Below the pieces are notes generated by a model that did not search any database, was not told the origin of the DNA, and worked only from the letters and a program-made list of their open reading frames with translations. The translations under genes and the position numbers were made by a program. Below are positions 25,279-33,697 of a DNA stretch of 57,823 bases, piece by piece. Source of the stretch: RI-92 sp037384645 (lineage in GTDB: Bacteria; Pseudomonadota; Gammaproteobacteria; UBA6429; Thiohalophilaceae); the NCBI GenBank assembly GCA_037384645.1, contig JARRNT010000019.1, positions 1-57,823 on the forward strand. The letters run 5' to 3'. Positions within the stretch are counted from its first letter, which is position 1. Every line of letters begins with the position of its first letter.

Positions 25279-26237
25279 TAGAGCTGACGCAGTCTGAACT
25301 TGCGGAAGAAATGCCACATTTCTTCATTGGCGTTGATGACCCGGGTACCGGGTCCCAGGATACGCTGCAGGTAATCCTGCTGGCCACCGGGCCAGACATG
25401 ACCGCTATGATCATATTGCCAGAGCACGACCGGGGCACGCCGACAATGGGCATAGACAAACTTGCGCGCAAGCTGACTGGTATTGCCACGCCGGATGCGT
25501 TGCTGCTCCACCTGCTTGCGTTTACCTGAGCAACCATCTATGCGTGCCCATGCCGCCAGTACTACATCGATATCAGGATGCAGGACACGTTTATTGGTAA
25601 AAGGAAACAGCGGCCCCAGGCCACCATGATATAAGGCGCGCGGGTCATCAAGACTGTGAAAATGCATGATCGGCATCGGCCTTAGCCTGGCCTGTAAATT
25701 CGGCTTGCGTGCGCCAGCCACCGGGGCGATTGCAGCAATCCGGTTCGGCAGTTTTTCCGCCAGGTAATAGCTCATCATGGCGCCATTGGACATCCCGGTG
25801 ACATAGACGCGTTGCGGATCGATAGGGTACTGCTTGAACATGACATCCAGTAACCGGCTGATAAAACCCACATCATCTATGTTATGTTCGTAGGCATACC
25901 CGCAGCAGTTGCCGGCATTCCAGGTTAACAGACGATTATGCAGGCGGCCGGTCCCATTCGGATAGACCACGAAAAATCCATACTTGTCCGCAGTCTTGTC
26001 CATTTCACTGAATTCTTCCTGGCCACGACCCTGACCACCGCCTCCGTGTAGATTAATGACCAGCGCATGCTTGCCCGGACGACGCGGGGGGATATGCACG
26101 AAGAAATATCGGCTGTGATGCTGGAATTTCAGCACATGCCGGCGGTTACCGGTCTGCGCATTCGCACAGGCCAGACAGAACCCCAGGCACAAGGCAATCC
26201 ATATGAACCCGTGCGTTGCACGCCACTGAAACCTCAT
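25278..26237 (-). CDS. Exported LpqC/PHB-depolymerase-type esterase
   Basis: 319 residues from the ATG at 26237. Signal peptide (FIWIALCLGFCLACANAQ), then an alpha/beta hydrolase with oxyanion region INLHGGGGQGRGQEEFSEMD, nucleophile in TGMSNGAMMSYYLAEKLP, acid near HFHSLDDP and histidine in YDHSGHVWPGG. The family includes extracellular PHB depolymerases and feruloyl esterases. Two further cysteines (NCCGY) may form a disulfide. It is sandwiched between cytoplasmic PP-loop and TusA-like genes with one-base overlaps on both sides, which is unexpected for an exported enzyme. Confidence 0.8.
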   Translation of the reverse strand: MRFQWRATHGFIWIALCLGFCLACANAQTGNRRHVLKFQHHSRYFFVHIPPRRPGKHALVINLHGGGGQGRGQEEFSEMDKTADKYGFFVVYPNGTGRLHNRLLTWNAGNCCGYAYEHNIDDVGFISRLLDVMFKQYPIDPQRVYVTGMSNGAMMSYYLAEKLPNRIAAIAPVAGARKPNLQARLRPMPIMHFHSLDDPRALYHGGLGPLFPFTNKRVLHPDIDVVLAAWARIDGCSGKRKQVEQQRIRRGNTSQLARKFVYAHCRRAPVVLWQYDHSGHVWPGGQQDYLQRILGPGTRVINANEEMWHFFRKFRLRQL

Positions 26238-27280
26238 CAGATATACCACTCGGCTTTGATCTGGTCAGGTGGTAATGGCTCAACATGCAGCTGTTGAATG
26301 ACGCCATCGGGATAGACCGCTTCGATATCCACCTGGTCCGCAGTCTTGCCATGGCCGAAGCGTGCGGTAATACGCGCAGCCAGTTGCAATTCCTGCTCGC
26401 TAACCTGACCGTCGACCAGCACCAACGGACCGGTATGGCTGATACTACGCAAATGCAGAAATTGTTTGCGATATCCTTCCAGGAATTTGTTTTCACCTTC
26501 TTCCCGGCCGACGATCAACTTAAAATTCTCGCTCGGCCGAATATGCCGACCGACCTTCAATAACATGATGTCATCCAGTTCGTATTCGCGAGAGTGTCTG
26601 GCCTGCCAGAGATCAGTAAGTTTGCGCGAATAATTTTCGTCTGTGAGAAAACAACATCCGCCAGCCGGGGTTGCATAATCACTGAAACCAAACTGGGCAG
26701 CCAGTGCCATTTGCGGTTTGCGCGAACGCCCGGAAAAACCATACAGATTGTCCCGATCGATCCAGCCTTCACGCTCCGGCAAGGTCGGCGGCAGGTTTTT
26801 CGCACAGAGCGGCCGCAATAACAGATCACCGGCACCGGATTCTTCCTGGACAACGGGCATGGTATCCGCACGTTGTGACATGGGGCGCTGCCCGATCACT
26901 TCCCCGGTAATAATGAAATCAAAATCGTGTTCGCGTATCCACTGCAGGGCCTGGCCAACCATGAAACATTTACAGTCCAGGCACGGGTTTAGATTCGCAC
27001 CATAGCCGTGTTTGGGATTTAACAACACCTGTTTATAGGGCTCAATCACATCCACGATATGCAGTTTGATTCCGAGTTGTTCGGCTACCCACAGCGCATT
27101 GTTACGCTTGGGCTTGGCCTTGTCTTTTTCTCGAATGGCATGGGTATGGCCCTCCACGCAGAACCCTGTAAAAAAGTTGATACCCTCGACATGGATACCC
27201 TGCTCCATCACAACCTTTGCCGCCAGCATGGAATCCAGTCCGCCGGAAATCAGGGTAATGGCTTTGCGTTGTTGAGTCAT
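26237..27280 (-). CDS. PP-loop thiolase-like protein (TrmU/ThiI-related), function unproven
   Basis: 347 residues. The N-terminal part has the ATP-pyrophosphatase PP-loop ITLISGGLDSMLAAKVV and a Rossmann-like fold typical of tRNA thiolases and of the family annotated as tRNA 2-thiouridine synthetase-like. Conserved cysteines occur in NLNPCLDCKCFMVGQALQW and AGGCCFLTDENY, candidate sulfur or metal ligands. The last 130 residues (MLLKVGRHIRPSENFKLIVGREEGEN) have an NFACT-R/DUF814-like look and could contact RNA. A TusA-like protein in the same operon suggests it receives activated sulfur. Its substrate is unknown. Confidence 0.7.
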   Translation of the reverse strand: MTQQRKAITLISGGLDSMLAAKVVMEQGIHVEGINFFTGFCVEGHTHAIREKDKAKPKRNNALWVAEQLGIKLHIVDVIEPYKQVLLNPKHGYGANLNPCLDCKCFMVGQALQWIREHDFDFIITGEVIGQRPMSQRADTMPVVQEESGAGDLLLRPLCAKNLPPTLPEREGWIDRDNLYGFSGRSRKPQMALAAQFGFSDYATPAGGCCFLTDENYSRKLTDLWQARHSREYELDDIMLLKVGRHIRPSENFKLIVGREEGENKFLEGYRKQFLHLRSISHTGPLVLVDGQVSEQELQLAARITARFGHGKTADQVDIEAVYPDGVIQQLHVEPLPPDQIKAEWYI

Positions 27281-27324
27281 GGGATAAATTCCTGCCAGAT
27301 TGTCATCCAGGACGACGGCCCCGG

Positions 27325-28140
27325 TTATTTGCCTTTGCCTTCACCGACGGGTACCGGTAACGGGCCTTTCGGCATATTTTCAGGTTCACTGAGATTTTCT
27401 TCTTCGAGTTTTTTCAGCTCAAGCCGGCGCTTTTCCTGTTGTTCAAAGTTTTCACGACAGCGCAGTTTTTTATAAAAACGACCGACGTTGCGAATACTGA
27501 CTGCATAGACATTCAGATATTCATCGCTGTATTTATCTCGGATAGTGTAGAGGGTGATCTCTTGCGGTGTCGGTTTACAGCGAATATAGAAACTGAAACT
27601 GTTGTTGGGTAACAGGATGGTCTGTTTGCTGTTACGTTGGGCAATAAACTGTTTGATCGTGGTCGTGCCGTTGAGACTCACGCCCTGTATCCGCACCTCG
27701 CCCGGGAACGGTAATGCCGGTTCGTGATTGTATTTGCGTTTACGCTTGCCATACGGATTATATTTGCTGACATAAATCATCAGCGCACCGATCCGTTTGT
27801 TCGGCTTGTAGGCCCTGGCCTCGGCCGGAGTCATATATTCTAATTCTTCCGGTTTAGGATTGGGTTTCTGGCAGTCAAAACAACTCAAACCCAGGTCGTC
27901 CCAGACCAGCACATTACCGGCGGCATCATAAACTTTACGACTGGGCTGACCAAACACATGAATCAGCTCCTTGCGAGTGAGGGGAATGCTGACGCGCTTG
28001 CCGTGATATTCGATGCTACTGGCACCGATGACCAGGCGATCCTGCACGATGGGCACCGCCTTCGCTACTCTAAAAGCAGACGACAGCATGATGGCCAGGC
28101 CCAGGACAGCGACGATTTGATGAATGCGAAACGGGGACAT
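27325..28140 (-). CDS. Exported protein of unknown function
   Basis: 271 residues from the ATG at 28140. Signal peptide (IVAVLGLAIMLSSAFRVAKA), then a mostly polar domain. LIHVFGQPSRKVYDAAGNVLVWDDLGLSCFDCQ contains a CxxC pair, and the protein ends in a stretch rich in Glu and Lys and then Pro/Gly (LELKKLEEENLSEPEN). I do not recognise the family. It may be transcribed with the PP-loop gene downstream (45-base gap). Confidence 0.65.
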   Translation of the reverse strand: MSPFRIHQIVAVLGLAIMLSSAFRVAKAVPIVQDRLVIGASSIEYHGKRVSIPLTRKELIHVFGQPSRKVYDAAGNVLVWDDLGLSCFDCQKPNPKPEELEYMTPAEARAYKPNKRIGALMIYVSKYNPYGKRKRKYNHEPALPFPGEVRIQGVSLNGTTTIKQFIAQRNSKQTILLPNNSFSFYIRCKPTPQEITLYTIRDKYSDEYLNVYAVSIRNVGRFYKKLRCRENFEQQEKRRLELKKLEEENLSEPENMPKGPLPVPVGEGKGK

Positions 28141-28345
28141 AATCCAAACTGACAAAGACGAGCGGGTAAGTATAAAACATTGCCTGGGTCAGGTAATGGG
28201 AATTAACCGCCAGTTTGTACACCGGTTGTTTACCCCAGGCCCGCCCCGTCGCTATGGGGTCGCTCAGTAGTAACGCGCCGCCACGCTGGATTTACTCCAG
28301 GCGATAAACCTGTTGCTATCAGGGTTATTGCGCTGTTCAGTTCGC

Positions 28346-28918
28346 TCAGTGTCGCGTTCGTGTCGGAATCACCAGGGGCGTGGCCCGTGTACTTTTCTCA
28401 AGGACTGAGCGCGCGCGCTGGCTACCGGTTTCCTGCCAGAGTTCAAAGGCGTGGATCGGATCCAGTTCGTCCTGCTGCTGATGCATACTGCGCATGGCTT
28501 GCAGGGTATCCATGAGGGAAATAAACGATTCGGCCAGATTGGCAAACATCTCGGCCATGGCAGCCTGTGCCGCCTCGGCCACGTTCTGATAGGCCGTTCG
28601 ACCCAGATCGACGTAATAACTCACACGAACGCGACGTTTTTCTGCACGTTTCGGGAATAAGCCGGAATACAACAGGCATTGGTCGCCCACGTCGCGCATT
28701 TTCTCGCGACGTTCACTGCCCATGGTCTGCGCCCCTTGAAGATAATCCAGGGCCATCACCTTGGTCGCCAGTTCCGGTTTTCCGGTATAGCGGATAAGCA
28801 GAAATACCAGATAACTTTCCAGCTCTTCGTCCAGGCTTACGCCATTAAAGGCCTCTGCCTCTTTCACCAGCTCATGCCACTGCGCCGTGGCCTGTCTCTC
28901 CACCAACAGTCTTGTCAT
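28346..28918 (-). CDS. Conserved hypothetical cytoplasmic protein
   Basis: 190 residues from the ATG at 28918, with an excellent ribosome site GGAGGTGGT. All-helical and charged, with no signal peptide or membrane segment; EAFNGVSLDEELESYLVFLLIRYTGKPELATKVMALDYLQG and GDQCLLYSGLFPKRAEKRRV are the most distinctive parts. I do not recognise a domain. Divergent from glyQ across about 150 bases. Confidence 0.65.
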   Translation of the reverse strand: MTRLLVERQATAQWHELVKEAEAFNGVSLDEELESYLVFLLIRYTGKPELATKVMALDYLQGAQTMGSERREKMRDVGDQCLLYSGLFPKRAEKRRVRVSYYVDLGRTAYQNVAEAAQAAMAEMFANLAESFISLMDTLQAMRSMHQQQDELDPIHAFELWQETGSQRARSVLEKSTRATPLVIPTRTRH

Positions 28919-29008
28919 GCCACCACCTCCACACACGCCTTTATTACTACAGCGACCATTTCAGACGCCTTATTAACAGCATAGTCGCAGACAATTTCAT
29001 CTGCAGTC

Positions 29009-29037
29009 CTTACAGGGCGCCAAATCAACGGTATAAT
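29009..29037 (+). promoter_or_regulatory. Predicted glyQ promoter
   Basis: CTTACA (29009-29014; four matches to TTGACA) and a perfect TATAAT (29032-29037) lie 17 bases apart, 40 bases ahead of the proposed TTG start of glyQ. Confidence 0.55.
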
Positions 29038-29076
29038 TCGCTGTTTTCCGGTTGTTTTTTTCATCTTGGAGCTCCT

Positions 29077-30012
29077 TTGCTAACGACCAGCGTCAATCCG
29101 CAGCCACCTGCGACCTTTCAGGACCTGATCCTGACCCTGCAACACTATTGGGCGGAGCAGGGCTGCGTCCTGCAACAGCCTTACGACATGGAGATGGGCG
29201 CAGGGACCTTTCACCCGGCCACTTTTTTGCGCGCCATCGGGCCTGAACCCTGGAGCGCCGCCTATGTCCAGCCCTGCCGCCGACCCACTGATGGCCGCTA
29301 CGGGGAAAACCCCAATCGCCTTCAGCACTATTACCAGTTCCAGGTCGTGATCAAGCCTTCCCCATTGGACATACAAGATCTGTACCTGAATTCCTTACGG
29401 GCACTCGGTATTGACCCGCTGGTGCACGACATCCGGTTTGTAGAAGATAACTGGGAATCGCCCACGCTGGGAGCGTGGGGGTTGGGCTGGGAAGTCTGGC
29501 TCAACGGCATGGAAGTCACGCAATTCACCTATTTCCAGCAAATCGGGGGCCTGGACTGCAAACCGGTCACTGGCGAAATCACCTATGGGCTGGAGCGTAT
29601 TGCCATGTACCTGCAGGCCAGGGAAAGCCTGTTTGACCTGGTCTGGGCCGACGGCCCGCTGGGCCGGGTCACTTACGGCGATGTGTTTCACCAGAATGAG
29701 GTGGAACAGTCCACCTATAACTTTGAGAAGGCGGATACCGGGGTTCTGTTCAGCTGGTTTGACACCTGCGAGAAGCAAAGCCAGGCCCTGATCGCAGATG
29801 GCCTGCCGCTGCCAGCTTACGAGCAAGTGATGAAGGCGTCCCATACCTTCAACTTGCTGGACGCGCGCCATGCCATCTCGGTGACTGAACGACAGCACTA
29901 TATATTAAGGATACGCGATCTGGCCCGGGCCGTGGCCGAGGCCTTTTACAATGCCCGCGAGGCCCTGGGTTTTCCCATGTGTACCACGGTGAAAGGGGGC
30001 AGGCATGGCTGA
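29077..30012 (+). CDS. glyQ: Glycyl-tRNA synthetase alpha subunit
   Basis: 311 residues with a TTG start at 29077. The frame has no ATG near the family start (Q-D-L-I-L-T-L-Q-H-Y-W follows 14 codons later), while GGAG ends five bases ahead of the TTG; the annotated-looking ATG far upstream would add over 50 unrelated residues from the divergent gene. The alpha subunit holds the aminoacylation site: AEQGCVLQQPYDMEMGAGT, GGLDCKPVTGEITYGLERIAM. With GlyS it forms the alpha2beta2 enzyme found in most bacteria other than those with the single-chain type. The stop overlaps glyS by eight bases. Confidence 0.92.
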   Translation: MLTTSVNPQPPATFQDLILTLQHYWAEQGCVLQQPYDMEMGAGTFHPATFLRAIGPEPWSAAYVQPCRRPTDGRYGENPNRLQHYYQFQVVIKPSPLDIQDLYLNSLRALGIDPLVHDIRFVEDNWESPTLGAWGLGWEVWLNGMEVTQFTYFQQIGGLDCKPVTGEITYGLERIAMYLQARESLFDLVWADGPLGRVTYGDVFHQNEVEQSTYNFEKADTGVLFSWFDTCEKQSQALIADGLPLPAYEQVMKASHTFNLLDARHAISVTERQHYILRIRDLARAVAEAFYNAREALGFPMCTTVKGGRHG

Positions 30013-32086
30013 GGCCCGCGACCTACTGATCGAACTGGGTACCGAGGAGTTACCGCCCAAAGCCCTGTTGCGCCTGTCCAATGCCTTCGCTGCGGCGATT
30101 CGCCAGGGCCTGGCGCAGGCCGAGCTGGCATACGCGAACATCCAGCCGTTTGCCAGCCCGCGCCGACTGGCCATACTGGTGACAGACCTGCAAACGCAGC
30201 AGGCGGACAAGGACCAGGAACGCCGGGGTCCCGCCCTGCAAGCGGCCTTTGATGAGCAAGGCAACCCCACCAAGGCTGCCCAGGGTTTTGCCAGGTCCTG
30301 CGGGGTCGATGTCTCCGTGCTGGAGACACTGGAAACCGACAAAGGCAGCTGGCTGGTGTATCGCGCACGGGTCAAAGGCAACACAGCGGCCAGTTTGCTG
30401 CCGGACATCATTAACACGGCCCTGAACCAGCTGCCCATCCCCAAGCGCATGCGCTGGGCCGACCTGGACGCCCAGTTTGTGCGCCCGGTGCACTGGGTGG
30501 TACTGCTGTTCGGTGACGAGGTTATCGATACGGAGATCCTGAGCGTACGCAGTGGACGTGAGACCCGGGGACACCGTTTCCTGGCTAACCAGCCGATTTA
30601 TCTGCCGGCCCCCGGCGAATACGAAGTGCTGCTGGAATCCGAAGGCAAAGTGATTGCTAACTTCGCCCGCCGCCGGGACGCCATCCGGGGTCAGATCGAA
30701 CAGGCCGCTCATCAGCTGGATGGCGCTGCCGTCATCGACGATGATCTGCTTGATGAAGTCACAGCGATGGTGGAATGGCCAGTCGCCGTCATCGGCAATT
30801 TTGAACAGCGCTTTCTCGAGGTCCCGCAGGAAGCCCTGATCTCCACCATGTCGGCCAACCAGAAATATTTCCACGTCGTGAATCAACAGGGCCAGCTCTT
30901 ACCGCACTTCATTACCATCAGTAATATCGACAGCCGTGACCCGGACAAGGTCCGCGCCGGAAATGAGCGGGTGATTCGACCACGCTTTGCCGATGCGGAC
31001 TTTTTCTGGAAACAGGACCGCAAGCAGTCCCTTGCCAGTCACCTTGATAGCTTGAAGACGGTGGTGTTTCAGAAACAGCTGGGTACGCTGTATGACAAAA
31101 CCCAGCGCGTGGCCAGGCTGGCAGAAACCATCGCGTCACAACTGGGCGGTGACAAACTTGCCGCCCTGCGCGCCGCCGAACTGTGTAAATGCGACCTCAT
31201 GACCGCCATGGTCGGTGAATTCCCTGAATTGCAGGGCATCATGGGTCGCTATTACGCCAAACATGACGGGGAACCGGACGAAGTCGCAGCCGCCATTGAT
31301 GAACATTACATGCCGCGCTTTGCCGGCGATCAGTTACCGCAGACCCGTACGGGGCAAGCTGTCGCCATTGCCGATCGCCTGGATACCCTGCTGGGCATTA
31401 TTGCCATCGGTCAGGCCCCCACCGGCGACAAGGACCCTTATGCTTTACGCCGTGCCGCGCTCGGGGTATTACGCTGCATGATCGAGAACGACCTGGCCCT
31501 GGACCTGCAGCCGCTGCTGAGCTTCGCTGCCAAACAGTTTGATAAATCGGTCAAGGCCAACAAAGCAGTGGAGGCCACCATTGACTTCATCCTGGATCGG
31601 CTGCGGACGTATTACACCAGCCAGGACATCAAGCCCGATGTGTTCGAATCGGTGCACAGTCAACGCCCGACCCAGCCTAATGACTTCAATGCACGTCTCC
31701 TGGCTGTCAATGCCTTTCGAGAGCTTGCAGAAGCCGAAAGTCTGGCCGCGGCCAACAAGCGCATTTCCAACATTCTGAAAAAGACCGATGAAAAGATTCC
31801 TGCCAGGGTAGACGACAAACTCTTGCAGGACGAAGCCGAACAGGCCCTGGCCGCCCAATTGAATTCCCTCAGCGATCACATCGCGCCGCTGGTGGCCGAA
31901 CGCAATTACACTGCCATCCTGCACCAGCTGGCCAACCTGCGCAGCAATGTGGATAGCTTCTTTGACAAAGTCATGGTCATGGCCGATGACAAAGCATTAC
32001 GCCATAACCGGCTGGCTTTGTTGACGCAGTTACGTAACCTGTTCCTGCAGGTAGCCGACATCTCTCAATTACAAAGCACCAGCTAA
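30005..32086 (+). CDS. glyS: Glycyl-tRNA synthetase beta subunit
   Basis: 693 residues, the usual length. It binds tRNA-Gly and supports the alpha subunit. Signatures: LLIELGTEELPPKALLRL at the start, FVRPVHWVVLLFG, SANQKYFHVVNQQGQLLPHF, and an HD-like region AELCKCDLMTAMVGEFPELQG. The C-terminal anticodon-binding domain (about 590-690) ends FDKVMVMADDKALRHNRLALL. Begins inside the end of glyQ. Confidence 0.95.
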   Translation: MAEARDLLIELGTEELPPKALLRLSNAFAAAIRQGLAQAELAYANIQPFASPRRLAILVTDLQTQQADKDQERRGPALQAAFDEQGNPTKAAQGFARSCGVDVSVLETLETDKGSWLVYRARVKGNTAASLLPDIINTALNQLPIPKRMRWADLDAQFVRPVHWVVLLFGDEVIDTEILSVRSGRETRGHRFLANQPIYLPAPGEYEVLLESEGKVIANFARRRDAIRGQIEQAAHQLDGAAVIDDDLLDEVTAMVEWPVAVIGNFEQRFLEVPQEALISTMSANQKYFHVVNQQGQLLPHFITISNIDSRDPDKVRAGNERVIRPRFADADFFWKQDRKQSLASHLDSLKTVVFQKQLGTLYDKTQRVARLAETIASQLGGDKLAALRAAELCKCDLMTAMVGEFPELQGIMGRYYAKHDGEPDEVAAAIDEHYMPRFAGDQLPQTRTGQAVAIADRLDTLLGIIAIGQAPTGDKDPYALRRAALGVLRCMIENDLALDLQPLLSFAAKQFDKSVKANKAVEATIDFILDRLRTYYTSQDIKPDVFESVHSQRPTQPNDFNARLLAVNAFRELAEAESLAAANKRISNILKKTDEKIPARVDDKLLQDEAEQALAAQLNSLSDHIAPLVAERNYTAILHQLANLRSNVDSFFDKVMVMADDKALRHNRLALLTQLRNLFLQVADISQLQSTS

Positions 32087-32095
32087 AATAGCACC

Positions 32096-32431
32096 ATGGT
32101 ACATTCAGATAACTATCAGGATATGCTCGCCGCCGTTCAGGCTTTTCATGACAAGCATGACTTTAAAAATACCGGCGGCGAGGACATGACCTATCGTGTG
32201 GCCCTGATGACTGAAGAACTGGGTGAGATTGCCGAGTGCGTCACCAAGGGGCGTAACAAAGAGGTCCTGGCCGAGGAGGTGGCGGATTTGTTCATCCTGT
32301 TGATGGGCACCGCCATTGCCGCCGATTTCGATTTAAAAGCGGCCTTCTGGCAGAAAATGGACAAGATCATGCAAAGGGAATCCAGAATGATCAACGGCCG
32401 AATCCGAGTCTCCGAATTTCGGGAAAAATAA
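32096..32431 (+). CDS. MazG-like nucleotide pyrophosphohydrolase
   Basis: 111 residues, all-alpha NTP pyrophosphohydrolase fold. The metal-binding acids are MTEELGEIAECV and LAEEVADLFILLMG (the EExxE-12-ExxD pattern). Single-domain members hydrolyse dNTPs or modified nucleotides. It follows glyS by nine bases, and its TAA shares one base with the gmhB ATG (TAATG). Confidence 0.8.
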   Translation: MVHSDNYQDMLAAVQAFHDKHDFKNTGGEDMTYRVALMTEELGEIAECVTKGRNKEVLAEEVADLFILLMGTAIAADFDLKAAFWQKMDKIMQRESRMINGRIRVSEFREK

Positions 32432-32916
32432 TGGAACTGATTATTCTCGATCGTGACGGCGTGATTAACCAGGATTCCGATGACTATATCAAGTCGGCGG
32501 ATGAGTTCATCCCGATTCCCGGCTCGCTTGAGGCCATCTCACGCCTGAACCATGCTGGTTACCTGGTGGTTATCGCCACTAATCAGTCCGGTATTTCCCG
32601 CGGCTATTTCAGCATGGACACACTCAACCAGATCCATGACAAACTCAAACGTCTGCTGAACGGTCTCGGGGGGCGCGTCGATGGGATCTTTTTCTGTCCC
32701 CATGGGCCGGACGAGGATATAGATCTGGAAGGGGTGCCCGTCGTCGGCGATTCATTACGTGACCTGCAGGCAGCGCAACAGGTTGGCGCCGCTCCCATTC
32801 TGGTTCGCACCGGGAAGGGCGAGCGCACCCTGGCCAAGGGCGTTGGCCTGGACAACGTGCCAGTGTTTGATGACCTGGCCAGCTATGTCGATTATTTATT
32901 GGAAGGTCAGTTCTGA
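32431..32916 (+). CDS. gmhB: GmhB-like HAD phosphatase lacking motif III and the zinc cysteines
   Basis: 161 residues, about 20-30 shorter than usual. GmhB removes the C7 phosphate of D-glycero-beta-D-manno-heptose 1,7-bisphosphate for LPS core or nucleotide-heptose synthesis. HAD motif I (LDRDGVI) and motif II (VIATNQSGISRGYF) are intact, as is motif IV (VVGDSLRDLQAA). Between them the family has the zinc loop (C-x-H ... C-x-C) and the motif III region RKPxPGM. Here the sequence passes from FFCPHGPDED directly to IDLEGVPVVGDS, so the second pair of cysteines, the Arg-Lys and the following helix are absent. The frame is intact across the joint. Probably inactive as a GmhB unless another gene supplies the step. 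Confidence 0.8.
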   Translation: MELIILDRDGVINQDSDDYIKSADEFIPIPGSLEAISRLNHAGYLVVIATNQSGISRGYFSMDTLNQIHDKLKRLLNGLGGRVDGIFFCPHGPDEDIDLEGVPVVGDSLRDLQAAQQVGAAPILVRTGKGERTLAKGVGLDNVPVFDDLASYVDYLLEGQF

Positions 32917-32918
32917 TT

Positions 32919-33641
32919 ATGTTGTTCCTACGTTCCTTGCTGTTCAGCCTGTATATGATCGCCAGCACAATACTGATTGGCACCCTCGCCATATTATTCT
33001 TTCCACTGCCGTACAAAATACGCTACGCGATGATAAACATATACGCCACATCTATCGTGCAGGTACTGCGTATCGTCTGTGGTGTCCGCTACCAGGTCGA
33101 AGGCCGCGAAAATATCCGTCACCCGGCGCTAATCTTCAGTAAGCACCAGTCCACCTGGGAAACCTACATCCTGCAACTCATCTTCCCTCCCATCAGCTTC
33201 GTGTTCAAATCCGAATTGCTCTGGGTCCCGTTTTTCGGTTGGGGTCTGGCCGCCATGAAACCGATTTCCATCGACCGGGGTAGTGGCAGAAAGGCGGTCA
33301 GACAATTGGTGAACGGCGGCATCAAGCGACTGCGGGAAAACCTCAGCGTGGTGATCTTCCCGGAAGGGACCCGGACCCAGCCAACCGGCCCTGGTCGTTA
33401 TCGTATCGGCGGGGCCGTGCTGGCTGCAGAAAGTGGTTATCCCGTTATCCCGGTTGCCCATAACGCGGGTGAATGCTGGCGCCGCAAAAGCTTTATCAAA
33501 CGGCCGGGACTGATCACGGTACGCATCGGACCGGCGATCGAGAGCAAAGGCAAAACCCCGGAGGCCATCCTGGCGGCTGCGCGTGACTGGATCGAGGCGC
33601 AGATGCCCGCGATTACACAAGGCCCGTATCAATCAAATTAA
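32919..33641 (+). CDS. plsC: 1-acyl-sn-glycerol-3-phosphate acyltransferase (PlsC-like)
   Basis: 240 residues. An N-terminal membrane segment (SLYMIASTILIGTLAILFF) anchors the protein; the acyltransferase motifs are HQSTWE (motif I in its HX4E form), SELLWVPFFGWGL, VIFPEGTRTQPT (motif III) and VIPVAHNAGECW (motif IV). PlsC makes phosphatidic acid in the inner membrane. It is the last gene of the glyQ-glyS-MazG-gmhB-plsC row, two bases after gmhB. Confidence 0.85.
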   Translation: MLFLRSLLFSLYMIASTILIGTLAILFFPLPYKIRYAMINIYATSIVQVLRIVCGVRYQVEGRENIRHPALIFSKHQSTWETYILQLIFPPISFVFKSELLWVPFFGWGLAAMKPISIDRGSGRKAVRQLVNGGIKRLRENLSVVIFPEGTRTQPTGPGRYRIGGAVLAAESGYPVIPVAHNAGECWRRKSFIKRPGLITVRIGPAIESKGKTPEAILAAARDWIEAQMPAITQGPYQSN

Positions 33642-33663
33642 AAAAAGGGAGGCCAGGCCTCCC
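33641..33663 (-). terminator. gyrB terminator between the convergent plsC and gyrB genes
   Basis: GGGAGGCC-A-GGCCTCCC at 33647-33663 is a strong palindrome; on the minus strand it is followed by at least seven T. The plus-strand side (CCCGTTTGAT) is weaker but may also stop plsC transcripts. Confidence 0.75.
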
Positions 33664-33697
33664 GTTTGATACTCCGAACTGCGACCGTTACGGCTAG

